Shown piece after piece: positions 35,602 through 45,587 of a stretch of 64,000 nucleotides of DNA. Both the position numbers and the translations under genes were made by a program. Position 1 is the stretch's first letter; each line of letters opens with the position of its first letter. The notes below the pieces were generated by a model. It ran no database searches, was not told the DNA's origin, and was given only the letters and a program-made list of their open reading frames with translations. The DNA comes from Synechococcus sp. CCY 0621 (GTDB lineage: Bacteria > Cyanobacteriota > Cyanobacteriia > PCC-6307 > Cyanobiaceae). Location of the stretch: positions 62,001-126,000 of the forward strand of contig NZ_JAFKRH010000011.1 in NCBI RefSeq assembly GCF_019038465.1, read 5' to 3'.

Positions 35602-36546
35602 TTATGCAACATCCGAGGCCGAACGGATCCGCAGCAGGCCCCAGCGGTCCTGCTCGACCCGTTGCTCCACCCGCCAGCCCGCGGCCTGCAGATCCCGCTC
35701 CAGGCCTGGGGCCTGATCCACCAGCAGGCCGCTGAGCAGGCCCACACCGCCGGGGCCCAGCAGCTGCGGGAAGCAGGGAATCAGGGCTTCGATCACCGGC
35801 GCCAGGATGTTGCACAGCAACAGATCGGCGCCGCGCCCCGCCAGCAGCTCCGAGAGGGCCTCCGCCGACCCGGTGGTCACCGTCAGCGCCTGGGCGCCGT
35901 CCAGGCCATTGAGGGCGGCGTTCTCGCGGGTCGCCCGCTCCGCCAGGGGATCGCAGTCGGCGGCCGCCACGGTGGCCGCCCCAAGCCGCAGGGCGGCCAG
36001 GCCCAGGATGCCGCTGCCGCAGCCCAGATCGGCCACCCGCAGGCCCTGCAGGCCCGGCCCCTGGCCGGCGCGTTCCCGTTCGCCGGCCAGGGTTTCGAGC
36101 GCCTCCAGGCAGAGGCGTGTGGTGGGATGGCTGCCGGTGCCGAAGGCACTGCCTGGATCGATTCGGATCACCAGGCGATCGGCCTGCTCGGGCGGCACCT
36201 CCAGCCAGGCCGGCAGCACCAGCAGCCGCTTCCCCACCGGATCGGGCCGCCAGTGGCTCTTCCAGCTCAGGCTCCAGTCTTCATCCGCCTGGCGGTGCCA
36301 GCGGATCGGCGGCAGTGCCAGATTGAAGGGTTGCCCCAGGGGGGCCAGGGCCCGCTCCAGCTCCTGCCGCTGGTCGGGGGGCCAGTCGCTTTCGGGCAGC
36401 CAGGCCAGCAACTGGCGGCGCTCCGGGGCCTCGGGGGGATGCTGCAGGGCCACCCGAGGCACCCCCAGGAGCGGAAGCTTCCAGAGCAGGGATTCCTCCA
36501 GTTCGGCCGGGGCGGCCATCTCCAGCCGCCACCAGACCAGGCCCAT
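35602..36546 (-). CDS. prmA: Ribosomal protein L11 methyltransferase
   Basis: SAM-dependent enzyme that methylates L11 at lysines and the N-terminus. 314 residues; the N-terminal substrate-binding part precedes the class I methyltransferase core with VADLGCGSGILGLAALRLGA (motif I) and LLCNILAP (the NPPY-like motif). GTGSHPTTRLCLE is the family signature. Overlaps serA by one base. Confidence 0.93.
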   Translation of the reverse strand: MGLVWWRLEMAAPAELEESLLWKLPLLGVPRVALQHPPEAPERRQLLAWLPESDWPPDQRQELERALAPLGQPFNLALPPIRWHRQADEDWSLSWKSHWRPDPVGKRLLVLPAWLEVPPEQADRLVIRIDPGSAFGTGSHPTTRLCLEALETLAGERERAGQGPGLQGLRVADLGCGSGILGLAALRLGAATVAAADCDPLAERATRENAALNGLDGAQALTVTTGSAEALSELLAGRGADLLLCNILAPVIEALIPCFPQLLGPGGVGLLSGLLVDQAPGLERDLQAAGWRVEQRVEQDRWGLLRIRSASDVA

Positions 36547-38132
36547 CAGAGGGTGACCGGATGGGCGGCCTGGATGCCGTTGATGTCGTGGATCACCGCC
36601 AGCAGGCTGGGGGGGATCGGGTCGTCGAGACTCAGCACCATCACGGCGTCTCCGCGCACGATGCGGCGCCCCACCTGCATCGAGGCGATGTTGACGTTGT
36701 GCTCGCCGAGCAGGGAGCCCAGCTGGCCGATGATGCCCGGCATGTCCCGGTGGCGGGTGAAGAGCATGTGACGGCTGGGCGTCACGTTCACCGGGAACTC
36801 GTCGATGGTGGTGATGCGCAGTTCGCCGTCGGTGAACACCGCGCCGGTGACGCTGTGGTTGCCCCGGGGGCTGCGGGAGCTGAGCTGGAGCGAACCGCCG
36901 GCGAAGTCGCGGCTGGCGTCGTCCTTCACCTCGAGCACGTGGATGCCGCGTTCCTTGGCCTCCAGGGTGGCGTTGACGTAATTGATGCTGTCGCCCAGAG
37001 CGGCCGAGAGGATGCCCTTGAGGGCCGCCACCACCAGGGGCTGGGCGGGGTGGGAGGCGAATTCGCCCTGCAGGCGCACCTCCAGCTCGCTGATCTGGCC
37101 GCCGGCCAGCTGGCTGAGCAGCAGGCCCAGGGTTTCGGCCAGCTGCAGATGGGGCTTGAGCAGCTCCATCACCTCGGGGGTCAGGCCGGGGATGTTGACG
37201 GCGCTGCGGGCCGGCAGGCCCAGGAGCACGTCCCGGATCTGTTCGGCCACATCGATCGCCACGTTCTCCTGGGCTTCCTCGGTGGAGGCGCCGAGGTGGG
37301 GAGTGAGGATCAGCCGCTCCTTGACCAGCCGCAGGGGGGAATCGGCCGCCAGGGGTTCTTTGGCGTACACGTCGATCGCGGCGCCGGCGATCACCCGGTT
37401 CTCGACGGCGTCGGCCAGGGCCTGTTCATCGATGATGCCGCCGCGGGCGCAGTTCACCAGCCGGGCGGTGGGCTTCATCGTGGCCAGCAGCGCCGCGTTG
37501 ACCAGGTTCTCGGTGTCCGGCGTGCGGGGCAGGTGCAGGCTGACGTAGTCGGCTTCGGCGAACAGCTGGGGCAGGGGCAGCAGCCGCACCTGCAGCAGCC
37601 CGGCGCGCTCGGCGGAGATGAAGGGGTCGTAGGCGGCCACGTCCATGCCCAGGGCCCGGGCGACGCGGGCGACGTGGGAGCCGATCTTGCCGAGGCCCAC
37701 CACGCCCAGGGTTTTCTTGTACAGCTCGTTGCCCACGTAGGTCTTGCGGTCCCAGCCGCCGGCCATGGTGCTGGCGTGGGCGTGGGGCACATGCCGCGAC
37801 AGGGAGAGCATCAGCGCCAGGGCATGCTCGGCGGCAGCGATCGTGTTGCCCTCCGGGGAGTTGACCACGATCACGCCGCGCCGGGTGGCGGCGGGCACGT
37901 CGACGTTGTCGACGCCGACGCCGGCGCGGCCGATGATGCGCAGCTTGGTGGCGGCCTCGATCACCTCAGCGGTCACCTGGGTGCCGGAGCGGATCATCAG
38001 GCCGTCGTAGTCGCCGATGCAGCCCACCAGCTGCTCCGGGCTGAGGCCCGTGCGCACGTCCACCTGGGCAACCTGGGAGAGGATGTCGATCCCCGCCTGG
38101 TCGATGGGATCAGAGACCAGAACCTTCGTCAT
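36546..38132 (-). CDS. serA: D-3-phosphoglycerate dehydrogenase
   Basis: First step of serine synthesis. The 528-residue long form has a 2-hydroxyacid dehydrogenase core (LGVVGLGKIGSHVARVA NAD motif; Arg/Glu/His catalytic set with HLGAST), an intervening domain and a C-terminal ACT domain (about 450-528, FTRHRDMPGIIGQLG). The ACT domain suggests serine feedback. Starts at ATG 38132; coupled to prmA by a one-base overlap. Confidence 0.97.
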   Translation of the reverse strand: MTKVLVSDPIDQAGIDILSQVAQVDVRTGLSPEQLVGCIGDYDGLMIRSGTQVTAEVIEAATKLRIIGRAGVGVDNVDVPAATRRGVIVVNSPEGNTIAAAEHALALMLSLSRHVPHAHASTMAGGWDRKTYVGNELYKKTLGVVGLGKIGSHVARVARALGMDVAAYDPFISAERAGLLQVRLLPLPQLFAEADYVSLHLPRTPDTENLVNAALLATMKPTARLVNCARGGIIDEQALADAVENRVIAGAAIDVYAKEPLAADSPLRLVKERLILTPHLGASTEEAQENVAIDVAEQIRDVLLGLPARSAVNIPGLTPEVMELLKPHLQLAETLGLLLSQLAGGQISELEVRLQGEFASHPAQPLVVAALKGILSAALGDSINYVNATLEAKERGIHVLEVKDDASRDFAGGSLQLSSRSPRGNHSVTGAVFTDGELRITTIDEFPVNVTPSRHMLFTRHRDMPGIIGQLGSLLGEHNVNIASMQVGRRIVRGDAVMVLSLDDPIPPSLLAVIHDINGIQAAHPVTL

Positions 38133-38221
38133 GTCCGGCAGAGCGGTGCGTGGGGCGGGGGGTACGCCCCCAGGGGGGCAGGCCGGAGGTGCAGTGTAGA
38201 GAGCGGTGCGGAGACGAGCCC

Positions 38222-38725
38222 ATGTCCTTGAGTGTGGTGGTGGTGCTGGACGACCGCGATCGTCTGCAGGCGTTGCGGGAACGCTTGCTGGCGCTGCAGC
38301 CGGCCCCGACCCGGGTGCTGGCGATCGGCAGCGGCGAGGCGACCATGTCGGACGTGGAGCGGCTCGATCCGGCCACGGCCCGGCGGCGGCGGCAGCAGTC
38401 GATGGTCCGCTGGCTGCTGCCCTTCGGCTTTCTGGCCGGGCTCACCTTCACCCAGATCACCGATCTGCACACGTTCAGCTTCGCCGGGGCCTACGGAGAG
38501 CCGCTGATCGGTGGCCTGCTGGGCATGGGCTCCGGCTGGATGGGCAGCTTCGCCGCCGCCGCCAGCGTCAGCTCCGAGGAGGACGACCGTATCCGCATCC
38601 TGCGCAACCGGCTCGACGAGGGCTGCTGGCTGCTGCTGCTGGAGGCCCCCGCCGGCAGTGAGATCCCCTGGACCACCATCCAGCTGGCACGACCGAAGGC
38701 GGTCGTGCGGTTGGACGACACCTGA
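38222..38725 (+). CDS. Conserved membrane protein, unknown
   Basis: 167 residues from ATG 38222 (MSLSVVVVLDDRDRLQALRE). A soluble alpha/beta N-terminus (about 1-65) is followed by hydrophobic segments (WLLPFGFLAGLTFTQ and GEPLIGGLLGMGSGWMGSF) and a short soluble tail with WLLLLEAP. No family name recalled; this organisation occurs in cyanobacteria. Divergent from serA and 12 bases upstream of the PSII S4 gene. Confidence 0.7.
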   Translation: MSLSVVVVLDDRDRLQALRERLLALQPAPTRVLAIGSGEATMSDVERLDPATARRRRQQSMVRWLLPFGFLAGLTFTQITDLHTFSFAGAYGEPLIGGLLGMGSGWMGSFAAAASVSSEEDDRIRILRNRLDEGCWLLLLEAPAGSEIPWTTIQLARPKAVVRLDDT

Positions 38726-38737
38726 GCCGCTGGCGCC

Positions 38738-39511
38738 ATGCTTCCACGACGGGACCTGTTGGAAGGGACTCGCCACCCCGAGGAGCTCGGGGCCCTGTTC
38801 AGCCTCGCGGAGACGGCCCTGCGCACCTGGGAGCCCCAGGTCAGCGGCTTTCTCGAGGCGGCGGTGCGAGAGGAGGCCGAGGACCGGCTGGGTGCCCTCA
38901 GCGAGCTGACCCTCGCCAGTGACGGCGGCCACCCCGGCGCCGAGCGCCGCTGCCTGCTGCTGGTGCGGGCGGGCCAGGAGCCTGTGGCTCCCACCCTGAT
39001 GGGGCTGGAAATCAGCGGCAACTTCCTCTTCGATCCCGCCGCCGCCGCCGACATGCTCGAGGGGCTGGCCCGCTCCGGTGCCAGCGCGGCGGAGTGGGGC
39101 GATCTGTGGCTGCGAGGCGACCGGGGCGCCCAGGCCATCGTCACGGCGGACCTGGCCGGGAGGCTGGATGGGGGCGAGGGGCTGGTGCGCACGGTGCCGG
39201 TGCGCTTCGAGGCCCGCCCCATCGACGGGCTGCAACTGCCGGCCCGGCGGCTGCCCCGCCAGCTGACCACGGTGGAAGCCTCCCTGCGGCTGGATGCCCT
39301 GGCGTCCGCCGGTTTCGGCCTGTCCCGCAACCGCATGGCCAACCTGATCCGCCAGGGGGCCGTGCGCATCGACTGGACCGTGGTCAGCAGCCCCAGCCAG
39401 CCGTTGGCGGTGGGGTCGCGGGTGCAGCTGGAGGGGCGGGGGGAACTGGAGGTGCTGGCGATCGATCCCACCAAGCGGGAGCGCTTCCGGATCCGGATGG
39501 AGTGCCATTGA
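38738..39511 (+). CDS. Photosystem II S4-domain protein
   Basis: 257 residues, matching the family annotated as photosystem II S4 domain protein in cyanobacteria and plastids. The C-terminal S4 RNA-binding domain (about 180-245) contains LRLDALASAGFGLSRNRMAN and QGAVRIDW. The N-terminal part resembles the YlmH family. A role in RNA binding connected with PSII is inferred from the family name; no direct function is readable. Confidence 0.88.
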   Translation: MLPRRDLLEGTRHPEELGALFSLAETALRTWEPQVSGFLEAAVREEAEDRLGALSELTLASDGGHPGAERRCLLLVRAGQEPVAPTLMGLEISGNFLFDPAAAADMLEGLARSGASAAEWGDLWLRGDRGAQAIVTADLAGRLDGGEGLVRTVPVRFEARPIDGLQLPARRLPRQLTTVEASLRLDALASAGFGLSRNRMANLIRQGAVRIDWTVVSSPSQPLAVGSRVQLEGRGELEVLAIDPTKRERFRIRMECH

Positions 39512-39677
39512 GGCCTCGGGCCCCAAGTTGACAGGAGGGAAGGCCGGCGAGTAGGAAAAGCCGTAGGAAGAAGCGGAACCAGCGGATTTCCCGTTGGCGA
39601 AGTTACGACAAACCATGCATGTCGATCTTCATCGAGATGCCAGTCGATTTTCCCAACACCTCAGTGATCCCGGTAAC

Positions 39678-39749
39678 GGGCGATTAGCTCAGAGGTAGAG
39701 CACTACCTTGACACGGTAGGAGTCACTGGTTCGATTCCAGTATCGCCCA
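39678..39749 (+). tRNA. tRNA-Val (anticodon GAC)
   Basis: Full cloverleaf: acceptor GGGCGAT (39678-39684) pairs with ATCGCCC (39742-39748), D-arm with TAGCTCAGAGGTAGAGC, anticodon stem CTACC/GGTAG with GAC at 39710-39712, T-arm with GGTTCGATTCC. Discriminator A at 39749; CCA is not encoded. Reads valine codons GTC/GTT. Confidence 0.97.
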
Positions 39750-39846
39750 TCTTCAGTTCTATTCATTTCTCTCAAATCGGGCACGGTTCGGTTCGGCATG
39801 CGCTTCGCTGCTACCCTCGGCCGATCCTGAATCTGAGCCTGCCAGC

Positions 39847-41253
39847 GTGAGCCCAACCGAGGCCATTCCACCCCTGTCCTGCACGGTGGTGGTGGGGCTC
39901 GGCCGTTCGGGACTGGGCGCTGCCCGATTGCTCCATGCCCGCGGTGAAGCGGTGGTGGTGATTGAAAGTGGCGACTCCCCGGAGCTTCGGGCCCGGGCCG
40001 CCGAATTGGAAAGCGAGGCCATCGCGGCGCGCCTGGGGGTGCCCCTCAGCGTCGAGGTGTTCCAGTCCCTGCCGCTGCCACCGTCCGTGGTGGTGGTGAG
40101 TCCGGGAATCGCCTGGAACCACCCGGTGCTCGAGCAGCTGCGCCGCCAGGGGGTGCAGGTGCAGGGGGAGATCGTGCCCGCCTGGCAGGCCAGCCGGGAT
40201 GTGCCCTGGATCGGCATCACCGGCACCAATGGCAAGACCACGGTCACCTGCCTGGTGCACCATCTGCTGGAGCAGGCCGGTAAGGATGCGCCGCTCTGCG
40301 GCAATGTCGGCATCTCCGCCGCCGAGGTGGTGCTGCAGCGGCGTCTGGAGGATGGCCCCCGCCCCGACTGGCTGGTGGTCGAACTGAGCAGTTACCAGCT
40401 TGAGGCCGCCCCCGCCGTCGCCCCCGCCATCGGCGTCTGGACCACCCTCACCCCCGACCACCTCGAGCGCCACGGCACCCTGTCTGCCTACCGGGCCATC
40501 AAGCGGCGCCTGCTGGAGCAGTCACGCCTGCGCATCCTCAATGCCGACGACCCCGATATCCGCCGCCATGCGGACACCTGGGATCACGCCGACTGGATCA
40601 CCGCCGGGCCCAGGGAGGCCCTGCCGGCCGGGATCGATCCGCTGCTCTGGATCGATGCGCACGATCAGGTGCAGGGGCGCCAGGGCCCCCTGTTCCCCGC
40701 CAGCGCCCTGGCGATGCCCGGGGCCCACAACCGCCAGAACCTTCTGCTGGCGGTGGCGGTGGGGCTCCATGCCGGGCTGGAGCCGGCGGCGATGGAGGCC
40801 GCCTGCCGCTGCTTCCCCGGTGTGCCGCATCGGCTGGAGCGCCTGCGCCAGCAGAACGGCATCACCTGGTACAACGACAGCAAGGCCACCAATTACGACG
40901 CTGCCGAGGTGGCCCTGCGGGCCCTGGAAGGCCCCTTGGTGGTGCTGGCCGGTGGTCAGTCGAAGCAGGGAGACGCCAAGGCCTGGCTGGAGCGCCTGCA
41001 GCAGCGGGCGGCGGCGATGGTGCTCTATGGCGCGGCTCGGGAGGAATTCACCGGCCTTCTGCTCACCAGCGGTTTCGGCGGTGTGGTGCGGCAGGTGGAA
41101 GATCTGGAGGCTGCGGTGCCCCTGGCCGCCAGCCTGGCTACGGAGCTCGACTGCCAGGGGGTGTTGCTGTCGCCCGCCTGTGCCAGCTTCGATCAGTACA
41201 CCAGTTTCGAAGCCCGCGGCGACCACTTCCGCCGGCTGGTGCTGTCCCTCTGA
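39847..41253 (+). CDS. murD: UDP-N-acetylmuramoylalanine-D-glutamate ligase
   Basis: Adds D-glutamate to UDP-MurNAc-L-Ala. 468 residues from a GTG at 39847. N-terminal Rossmann-like domain with VVVGLGRSGLGAARLL, ATP site GITGTNGKTTV and the C-terminal YNDSKATN motif. The EVE-domain gene follows after 12 bases. Confidence 0.97.
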   Translation: MSPTEAIPPLSCTVVVGLGRSGLGAARLLHARGEAVVVIESGDSPELRARAAELESEAIAARLGVPLSVEVFQSLPLPPSVVVVSPGIAWNHPVLEQLRRQGVQVQGEIVPAWQASRDVPWIGITGTNGKTTVTCLVHHLLEQAGKDAPLCGNVGISAAEVVLQRRLEDGPRPDWLVVELSSYQLEAAPAVAPAIGVWTTLTPDHLERHGTLSAYRAIKRRLLEQSRLRILNADDPDIRRHADTWDHADWITAGPREALPAGIDPLLWIDAHDQVQGRQGPLFPASALAMPGAHNRQNLLLAVAVGLHAGLEPAAMEAACRCFPGVPHRLERLRQQNGITWYNDSKATNYDAAEVALRALEGPLVVLAGGQSKQGDAKAWLERLQQRAAAMVLYGAAREEFTGLLLTSGFGGVVRQVEDLEAAVPLAASLATELDCQGVLLSPACASFDQYTSFEARGDHFRRLVLSL

Positions 41254-41265
41254 GACCGAACATCC

Positions 41266-41733
41266 ATGGCCTGGTGGTTGATGAAAAGCGAGCCGGATGT
41301 CTACGGCATCCAGCACCTGCAGGCGGAGGGCACCACCCTCTGGGACGGGATCCGCAACTACCAGGCCCGCAATTTCATGCGCGCCATGCAGAGCGGTGAT
41401 CGCGCCTTTTTCTACCACTCCAATGTCAACCCGCCCGGCATTGTCGGCCTGATGGAGGTGATCGAAACCGGGCTGGTGGATCCCAGCCAGTTCGATCCCA
41501 CGTCCAAATACTTCGATCCGGCCTCCAAGCCGGAGGCCCCCCGCTGGGACTGTGCCCGTCTGGCCTACCGCAGCACCTTCCCGGCGATGCTGACTCTGGA
41601 TGCCCTGCGGGAGCATTTCTCGGTGGAGGATCTGGTGGTGGTGCGCCGGGGCAACCGCCTCTCGATCCTGCCGGTGGCTGACGCCAGCGCCGCGCGCATC
41701 TTCAGCCTGCTGGGGGTGGAACCGGACGCCTGA
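41266..41733 (+). CDS. EVE-domain protein
   Basis: 155 residues, entirely one EVE (PUA-related, formerly DUF55) domain: starts MAWWLMKSEPDVYGI and has LWDGIRNYQARNFMR and FFYHSN. EVE domains bind modified bases in DNA or RNA. Most such single-domain proteins are of unknown role. Likely cotranscribed with murD. Confidence 0.92.
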   Translation: MAWWLMKSEPDVYGIQHLQAEGTTLWDGIRNYQARNFMRAMQSGDRAFFYHSNVNPPGIVGLMEVIETGLVDPSQFDPTSKYFDPASKPEAPRWDCARLAYRSTFPAMLTLDALREHFSVEDLVVVRRGNRLSILPVADASAARIFSLLGVEPDA

Positions 41734-41749
41734 GGCGCCCCAGGCCACC

Positions 41750-41962
41750 TCAGGCCGCCGGCGCCGAGAACGCCTGATGGCCCGGAAACAGGTTGGCCAG
41801 GTAGCAGCGGGTCACCCCCCTGTCGCGAATGCCGTTCTGTACCAGAAAGCCCGCTAATGCGGCTTGGAACAGCCGGTACTGGTCCCAGTTGGGGTGGCGC
41901 TCGATGAACTGCCGCATGGCCTCCAGCAGCGGTTCGGGCACCTCCGCCCGCAGGCTCACCAT
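41750..41962 (-). CDS. DUF2811 family small protein
   Basis: 70 residues from ATG 41962, the start that fits the family (MVSLRAEVPEPLLEAM). Longer in-frame starts exist at 42004, 42016 and 42040 (GTG). The HPNWDQYRLFQAALAGFLVQNG core is the DUF2811 mark. Function unknown. It converges on the EVE gene with 16 bases between. Confidence 0.82.
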   Translation of the reverse strand: MVSLRAEVPEPLLEAMRQFIERHPNWDQYRLFQAALAGFLVQNGIRDRGVTRCYLANLFPGHQAFSAPAA

Positions 41963-42298
41963 CGACTCGGCCCCGTCCAATGGCAGGGTTCTCAGGCGGG
42001 CCATTGCGGACTCCATGCAGCGCGTCAGCCACTTCTCCACACCGAAGGCGGAACGTCAAACGGCGCCGGCGGCGGCGAGAGCGGCCTGGTCCCAGGCTGA
42101 GACACAAGGTCTTGCAGGGACTTCAGGCTGTCGCAGGCCCCGCCAGCCAGCCGCCGCAGCGGCGGCCGTGAATTGTCAAGCCGGAGCGGCGGCCCGTGAC
42201 GCTTCTCCCCAGCCGCGGCCAGCGGGCAGCCGCAGAGGCGGGCCCCCTGGGGAGAAATGGTGCAAAACAGGGGTGGCGGCTGTGGAATCCGCCAACGA
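41963..42298. other. Intergenic region between DUF2811 and DUF1818
   Basis: No gene is supported. A perfect stem GCCGCC (42150-42155) and GGCGGC (42161-42166) has no T-run. The part 41963-42040 could be coding if DUF2811 starts further up. The rest is GC-rich with frames open by composition only. Confidence 0.4.
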
Positions 42299-42724
42299 TC
42301 AACAATCCTGATCCCCGCCACCCCGCCCAGCGGGTCTCAGGCGCTCCAGGGCCGCGGCAAACGCCGCACTGGCGGCAGGATTCCAGCCCCCTTCGATCCC
42401 CCGTGATCCGGGCTCGGGGGTGAGCACCAGTTGCAGCGACCAGCTGCCGCGATCCCCCCGCAATCCCAGCCACAGCGACCCGCCGGCGTCGGAGCTGGGA
42501 TCGCCGATCGGCAACTCCAGTTCCATCTCGATGGCCTCTTCCGCCATCAGGGTGCCGGCGAGGGCGCCGTGCTGGGCCGTAAGCCGACAGACGGCCTGTT
42601 GCAGGGCCAGCAGTTCGGCGCCGGTCAGTTCACAGGCCCAGCCTTCACCTCCAATCAGGGCGGTGTAGGGGGTGTGCGATGCATCGACCACCAGCCGCCA
42701 GCCCTGGCCTTCGCAGATCTCCAC
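42299..42724 (-). CDS. DUF1818 family protein
   Basis: 141 residues from a GTG at 42724, starting with EGQGWRLVVDASHTPYTALI. A cyanobacterial/plastid family of unknown function. Follows rpoZ by 22 bases on the same strand, so probably cotranscribed. Confidence 0.85.
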   Translation of the reverse strand: MEICEGQGWRLVVDASHTPYTALIGGEGWACELTGAELLALQQAVCRLTAQHGALAGTLMAEEAIEMELELPIGDPSSDAGGSLWLGLRGDRGSWSLQLVLTPEPGSRGIEGGWNPAASAAFAAALERLRPAGRGGGDQDC

Positions 42725-42746
42725 AGCGGCTTGGAGTGGGCCCGGT

Positions 42747-42974
42747 TCAGCCGGGCAGCAGGTCGGGCTGGTCCTGCTCGTCGCTGAGTTCGACGATGGC
42801 CCGTTGCACAGGCTTGATCATGGAGTCATCGAGCAGGCCGTCGAAATCGTCGAAGCGGCGTTGCTTGGCCCGAAAAGCGATGCGAACGGTGGTCAGGTAG
42901 CGGTTGCTGGAGTGCCGGATCAGGCTCTCTCCTCTCTGGGCCAGCTCCTTGGCGTTGAGTTCGCTGCTTGGCAT
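42747..42974 (-). CDS. rpoZ: RNA polymerase omega subunit
   Basis: 75 residues from ATG 42974 ([20 protein letters not shown]). Cyanobacterial omega is short and this has the [18 protein letters not shown] helix. Assists RNA polymerase assembly. The upstream open frame to 43082 is not used. Divergent from the Hsp70-like gene with about 120 bases between. Confidence 0.92.
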   Translation of the reverse strand: MPSSELNAKELAQRGESLIRHSSNRYLTTVRIAFRAKQRRFDDFDGLLDDSMIKPVQRAIVELSDEQDQPDLLPG

Positions 42975-43093
42975 ACGGACCTGATCATCAATTTCAACAG
43001 CGTAGTTCAGCCCCCCGTAGGCCCTTCTTCCCTGGTCACGCCCTAGAAGGGGGCCACCCGTGCCCCTGCGCCAACACCGCACCCCTCCGACCC

Positions 43094-44647
43094 ATGCCCG
43101 GCACCCTCGCCATCGACCTGGGCAGCAGCACCACCGTCGTGGCCTGGCAGGACAGCCAGGGACCCCCCGGGCTGCTGCCCCTGCCCCCGTACAGCTGCGG
43201 CGATCCCTGCGTGGTGCCCAGTCTGCTGTGGCTGGAGAGCCCTGGGGCCGAACGGCCCCTGATCGGCCGCCAGGTGCTGGAGGCGGCCCTGGCCGATGGC
43301 GACCATCCCGGCCTCTGCCGGGATTTCAAGCGCCACATCGGCGCCCCGGCGACGGGCCCATCACCGGGCTGGCTCACCGCCGAGCGGGCCGGTGCCCTGC
43401 TGCTGCAGGGGCTCTGGCGGGCCCTGCCGCCGGAACTGGTGCCGGAACGGCTGGTGCTCACCGCCCCGATCGAGACCTACCGGGGCTACCGGGCCTGGTT
43501 GCAGCGGGTCAGCGGCGAGCTGGCGGTGCCGGAGCTGGCGCTGGTGGATGAACCCACCGCCGCTGCCATCGGTGCCGGCCTCCCCCCCGGCAGTCGGGTG
43601 CTGGTGGTGGACATGGGCGGTGGCACCATCGATCTGTCGCTGGTGGCCCTGGAGGGCGGTGAAGGGCGGGCCGCCCCGATCGCCCAGCTGCTGCGCTTCG
43701 CGGGCCGGGATCTGACCCGCAGCACCCAGACCCTGCGTTGTGCCCGGGTGATCGGCAAGGCGGGTGTGGCCCTCGGTGGTCGGGACATCGACCGCTGGAT
43801 CGCGGCCCACCTCTGCCCGGACGTCCCCGTCGACGGCGCCCTGCTGCAGCTCGCCGAGCGGCTCAAGTGCCAGCTCAGCGACGCCCCCGAGGCCCGGCAG
43901 ATCCAGGCGACGGGGGGATCCTTCCGCGACCTGACCCTGAGCCGGTCGGCCTTGGAGCGGCTGCTGCAGGAACGGGGACTGTTGCAGCTGCTCGATGGTC
44001 TGCTGGAGACGGTGCTGGCGGCGGCCCGCCGCGAAGGACTGGGCCTGGCCGCCATCGACGCGGTGCTGCCGGTGGGGGGCAGCAGCCGGATCCCCCTGAT
44101 ACGCCAGTGGCTGGAGAGCCGCTGTCCGGGCGTGCCCCTGCGCAGCGAGCGGCCCGTGGAGGCCGTGGCCCTGGGGGCCCTGGCCCTGACACCCGGCGTG
44201 CGGGTGCGGGACGTGCTGGCCCGCGGCGTGTCCCTGCGCTGCTGGGACCGGCGCAGCGGTTGCCACCGCTGGCATCCCCTGTTCATGGCGGGCCAGAGCT
44301 GGCCCACCGACCAGCCCCTGGAGCTGGTGCTGGCCTGCAGCCGAGATGGCCAGGACCAGCTGGAGCTGGTGCTGGGGGAGCCCCTGCCCGAGGAGCGGGC
44401 CGAAGTGGTCTTTGAGGGGGGGCTGCCTGTGCTGCGGGAGCGGCCGGCGGGGGCGGCCCCGGTGCGGCCCTGGTCCACGCCGCCGCTGGCCATCCCCCTG
44501 GCCTCCCCCGGTCAGCGGGGCGTCGACCGGCTGCGGCTGCGGTTCTCCATTGATGCCGAGGCTCAGCTGCTGGTGGACAGCGACGATCTGGAGGCCCCTG
44601 CGGGCTCTGGCCGTCTGGGGCCCCAGCGCCTCGGCCCGGTGCGCTGA
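43094..44647 (+). CDS. Hsp70-like ATPase with shortened C-terminal region
   Basis: 517 residues from ATG 43094. The actin-like ATPase domain has phosphate-1 [13 protein letters not shown], phosphate-2 [14 protein letters not shown] and the adenosine motif [14 protein letters not shown]. The region after about 385 is short and lacks a clear DnaK-type lid, so this is a divergent Hsp70 rather than DnaK. No J-domain partner is adjacent. Client and role unknown. Confidence 0.88.
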   Translation: MPGTLAIDLGSSTTVVAWQDSQGPPGLLPLPPYSCGDPCVVPSLLWLESPGAERPLIGRQVLEAALADGDHPGLCRDFKRHIGAPATGPSPGWLTAERAGALLLQGLWRALPPELVPERLVLTAPIETYRGYRAWLQRVSGELAVPELALVDEPTAAAIGAGLPPGSRVLVVDMGGGTIDLSLVALEGGEGRAAPIAQLLRFAGRDLTRSTQTLRCARVIGKAGVALGGRDIDRWIAAHLCPDVPVDGALLQLAERLKCQLSDAPEARQIQATGGSFRDLTLSRSALERLLQERGLLQLLDGLLETVLAAARREGLGLAAIDAVLPVGGSSRIPLIRQWLESRCPGVPLRSERPVEAVALGALALTPGVRVRDVLARGVSLRCWDRRSGCHRWHPLFMAGQSWPTDQPLELVLACSRDGQDQLELVLGEPLPEERAEVVFEGGLPVLRERPAGAAPVRPWSTPPLAIPLASPGQRGVDRLRLRFSIDAEAQLLVDSDDLEAPAGSGRLGPQRLGPVR

Positions 44648-44659
44648 CGGCCAGGGACG

Positions 44660-45583
44660 GTGGACGCCGACCAGGCTGCCCCTGTGACCGGGCGCCGGTG
44701 GCCGCCGTTGCATACAACGGAGAGAGATCCGCCCCGCTGTCCCCCCTTGGCCCTCCGCCGGCACAGACTGCCCCGATTCTGGCTGGCCATCACCCTGGGT
44801 TCGGTCGCTGCGGCCATCGGTCTGGGCTACTGGTGGGAGCGTCAGCTGCCCGTGCGCCTGGAGCAGGCCTCCACCAGCGGCCGCCTCGACGATTGCCTGC
44901 GCTACAGCGAGCAGCTGGCCGCCCTCAGCTGGCTGCCCGGCCGCTCCCCCTTCGATCGGGGCCGTTGCCTGCGGGCCAAGGCCGACCAGCTCTGGGGCCA
45001 GGAGAACTGGAGCGAGGCCCTGCGCCTGCAGCGCCAGGTGATCAACTCCAGGGCCGGCACCCCCGCCGACCGGGAACGGCTCTCCCGTTGGCAGCGCCAG
45101 CTGCGGGCCATGGCGATGAATCGCTTCCAGGCCGGTGATCTGCCGGGGGCTCTGGCGGCGCTCACGCCCCTGGGGGAGGAGCGCAAGGACGATGGCAGTT
45201 CCATGGGCGACGACCTCCAGGAGATCTGGAACCGCAACCGCTCCCAGCTGGAGCGGGCGACGTTGCTGGTCAAGCAGAAGCGCTGGTGGGAGGCGCTCGA
45301 CAGCCTCAACCGCATCGACCACCCCTGGTGGCGCCAGCAGAGCGATCCGCTGCGGCAGGAGGTGAAGAAGGGCCTCGACCAGCTCAAGGGCAAGGACCGG
45401 GAGCACGACAGCCACGGTTCCCTGCCCCACACGGTGTCCGGCGAGAAGCTGGATGGCCTGGTGCAACGCCGCATCGCCGCCGGCATGGACGAGTGGCAGG
45501 CGTTCCAGGAGGCCTGCAAGGAGCTGGGCGGCCGGGTGGTCGAGGCCGGTCCCGAAAGCGCCTGCCAGCGCAGAGCCCCATGA
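44660..45583 (+). CDS. Membrane-anchored helical protein, unknown
   Basis: 307 residues from a GTG at 44660, 12 bases after the Hsp70-like gene. One hydrophobic segment at about 38-58 (FWLAITLGSVAAAIGLGYWW), then a helical TPR-like region (DDCLRYSEQLAAL, WSEALRLQRQVI, WWEALDSLNRI). This suggests a cytoplasmic N-terminus and a periplasmic or lumenal helical domain. The link with Hsp70-like suggests a functional pair, but that is inference. Confidence 0.7.
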   Translation: MDADQAAPVTGRRWPPLHTTERDPPRCPPLALRRHRLPRFWLAITLGSVAAAIGLGYWWERQLPVRLEQASTSGRLDDCLRYSEQLAALSWLPGRSPFDRGRCLRAKADQLWGQENWSEALRLQRQVINSRAGTPADRERLSRWQRQLRAMAMNRFQAGDLPGALAALTPLGEERKDDGSSMGDDLQEIWNRNRSQLERATLLVKQKRWWEALDSLNRIDHPWWRQQSDPLRQEVKKGLDQLKGKDREHDSHGSLPHTVSGEKLDGLVQRRIAAGMDEWQAFQEACKELGGRVVEAGPESACQRRAP

Positions 45584-45587
45584 CAGG

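Noticed and set aside
36561-38231. 556-residue plus-strand frame opposite serA
   Set aside because: Antisense shadow of serA, low-complexity His/Gly/Asp-rich translation.
42150-42166. GC-rich hairpin between DUF2811 and DUF1818 as a terminator
   Set aside because: No T-run on either strand.
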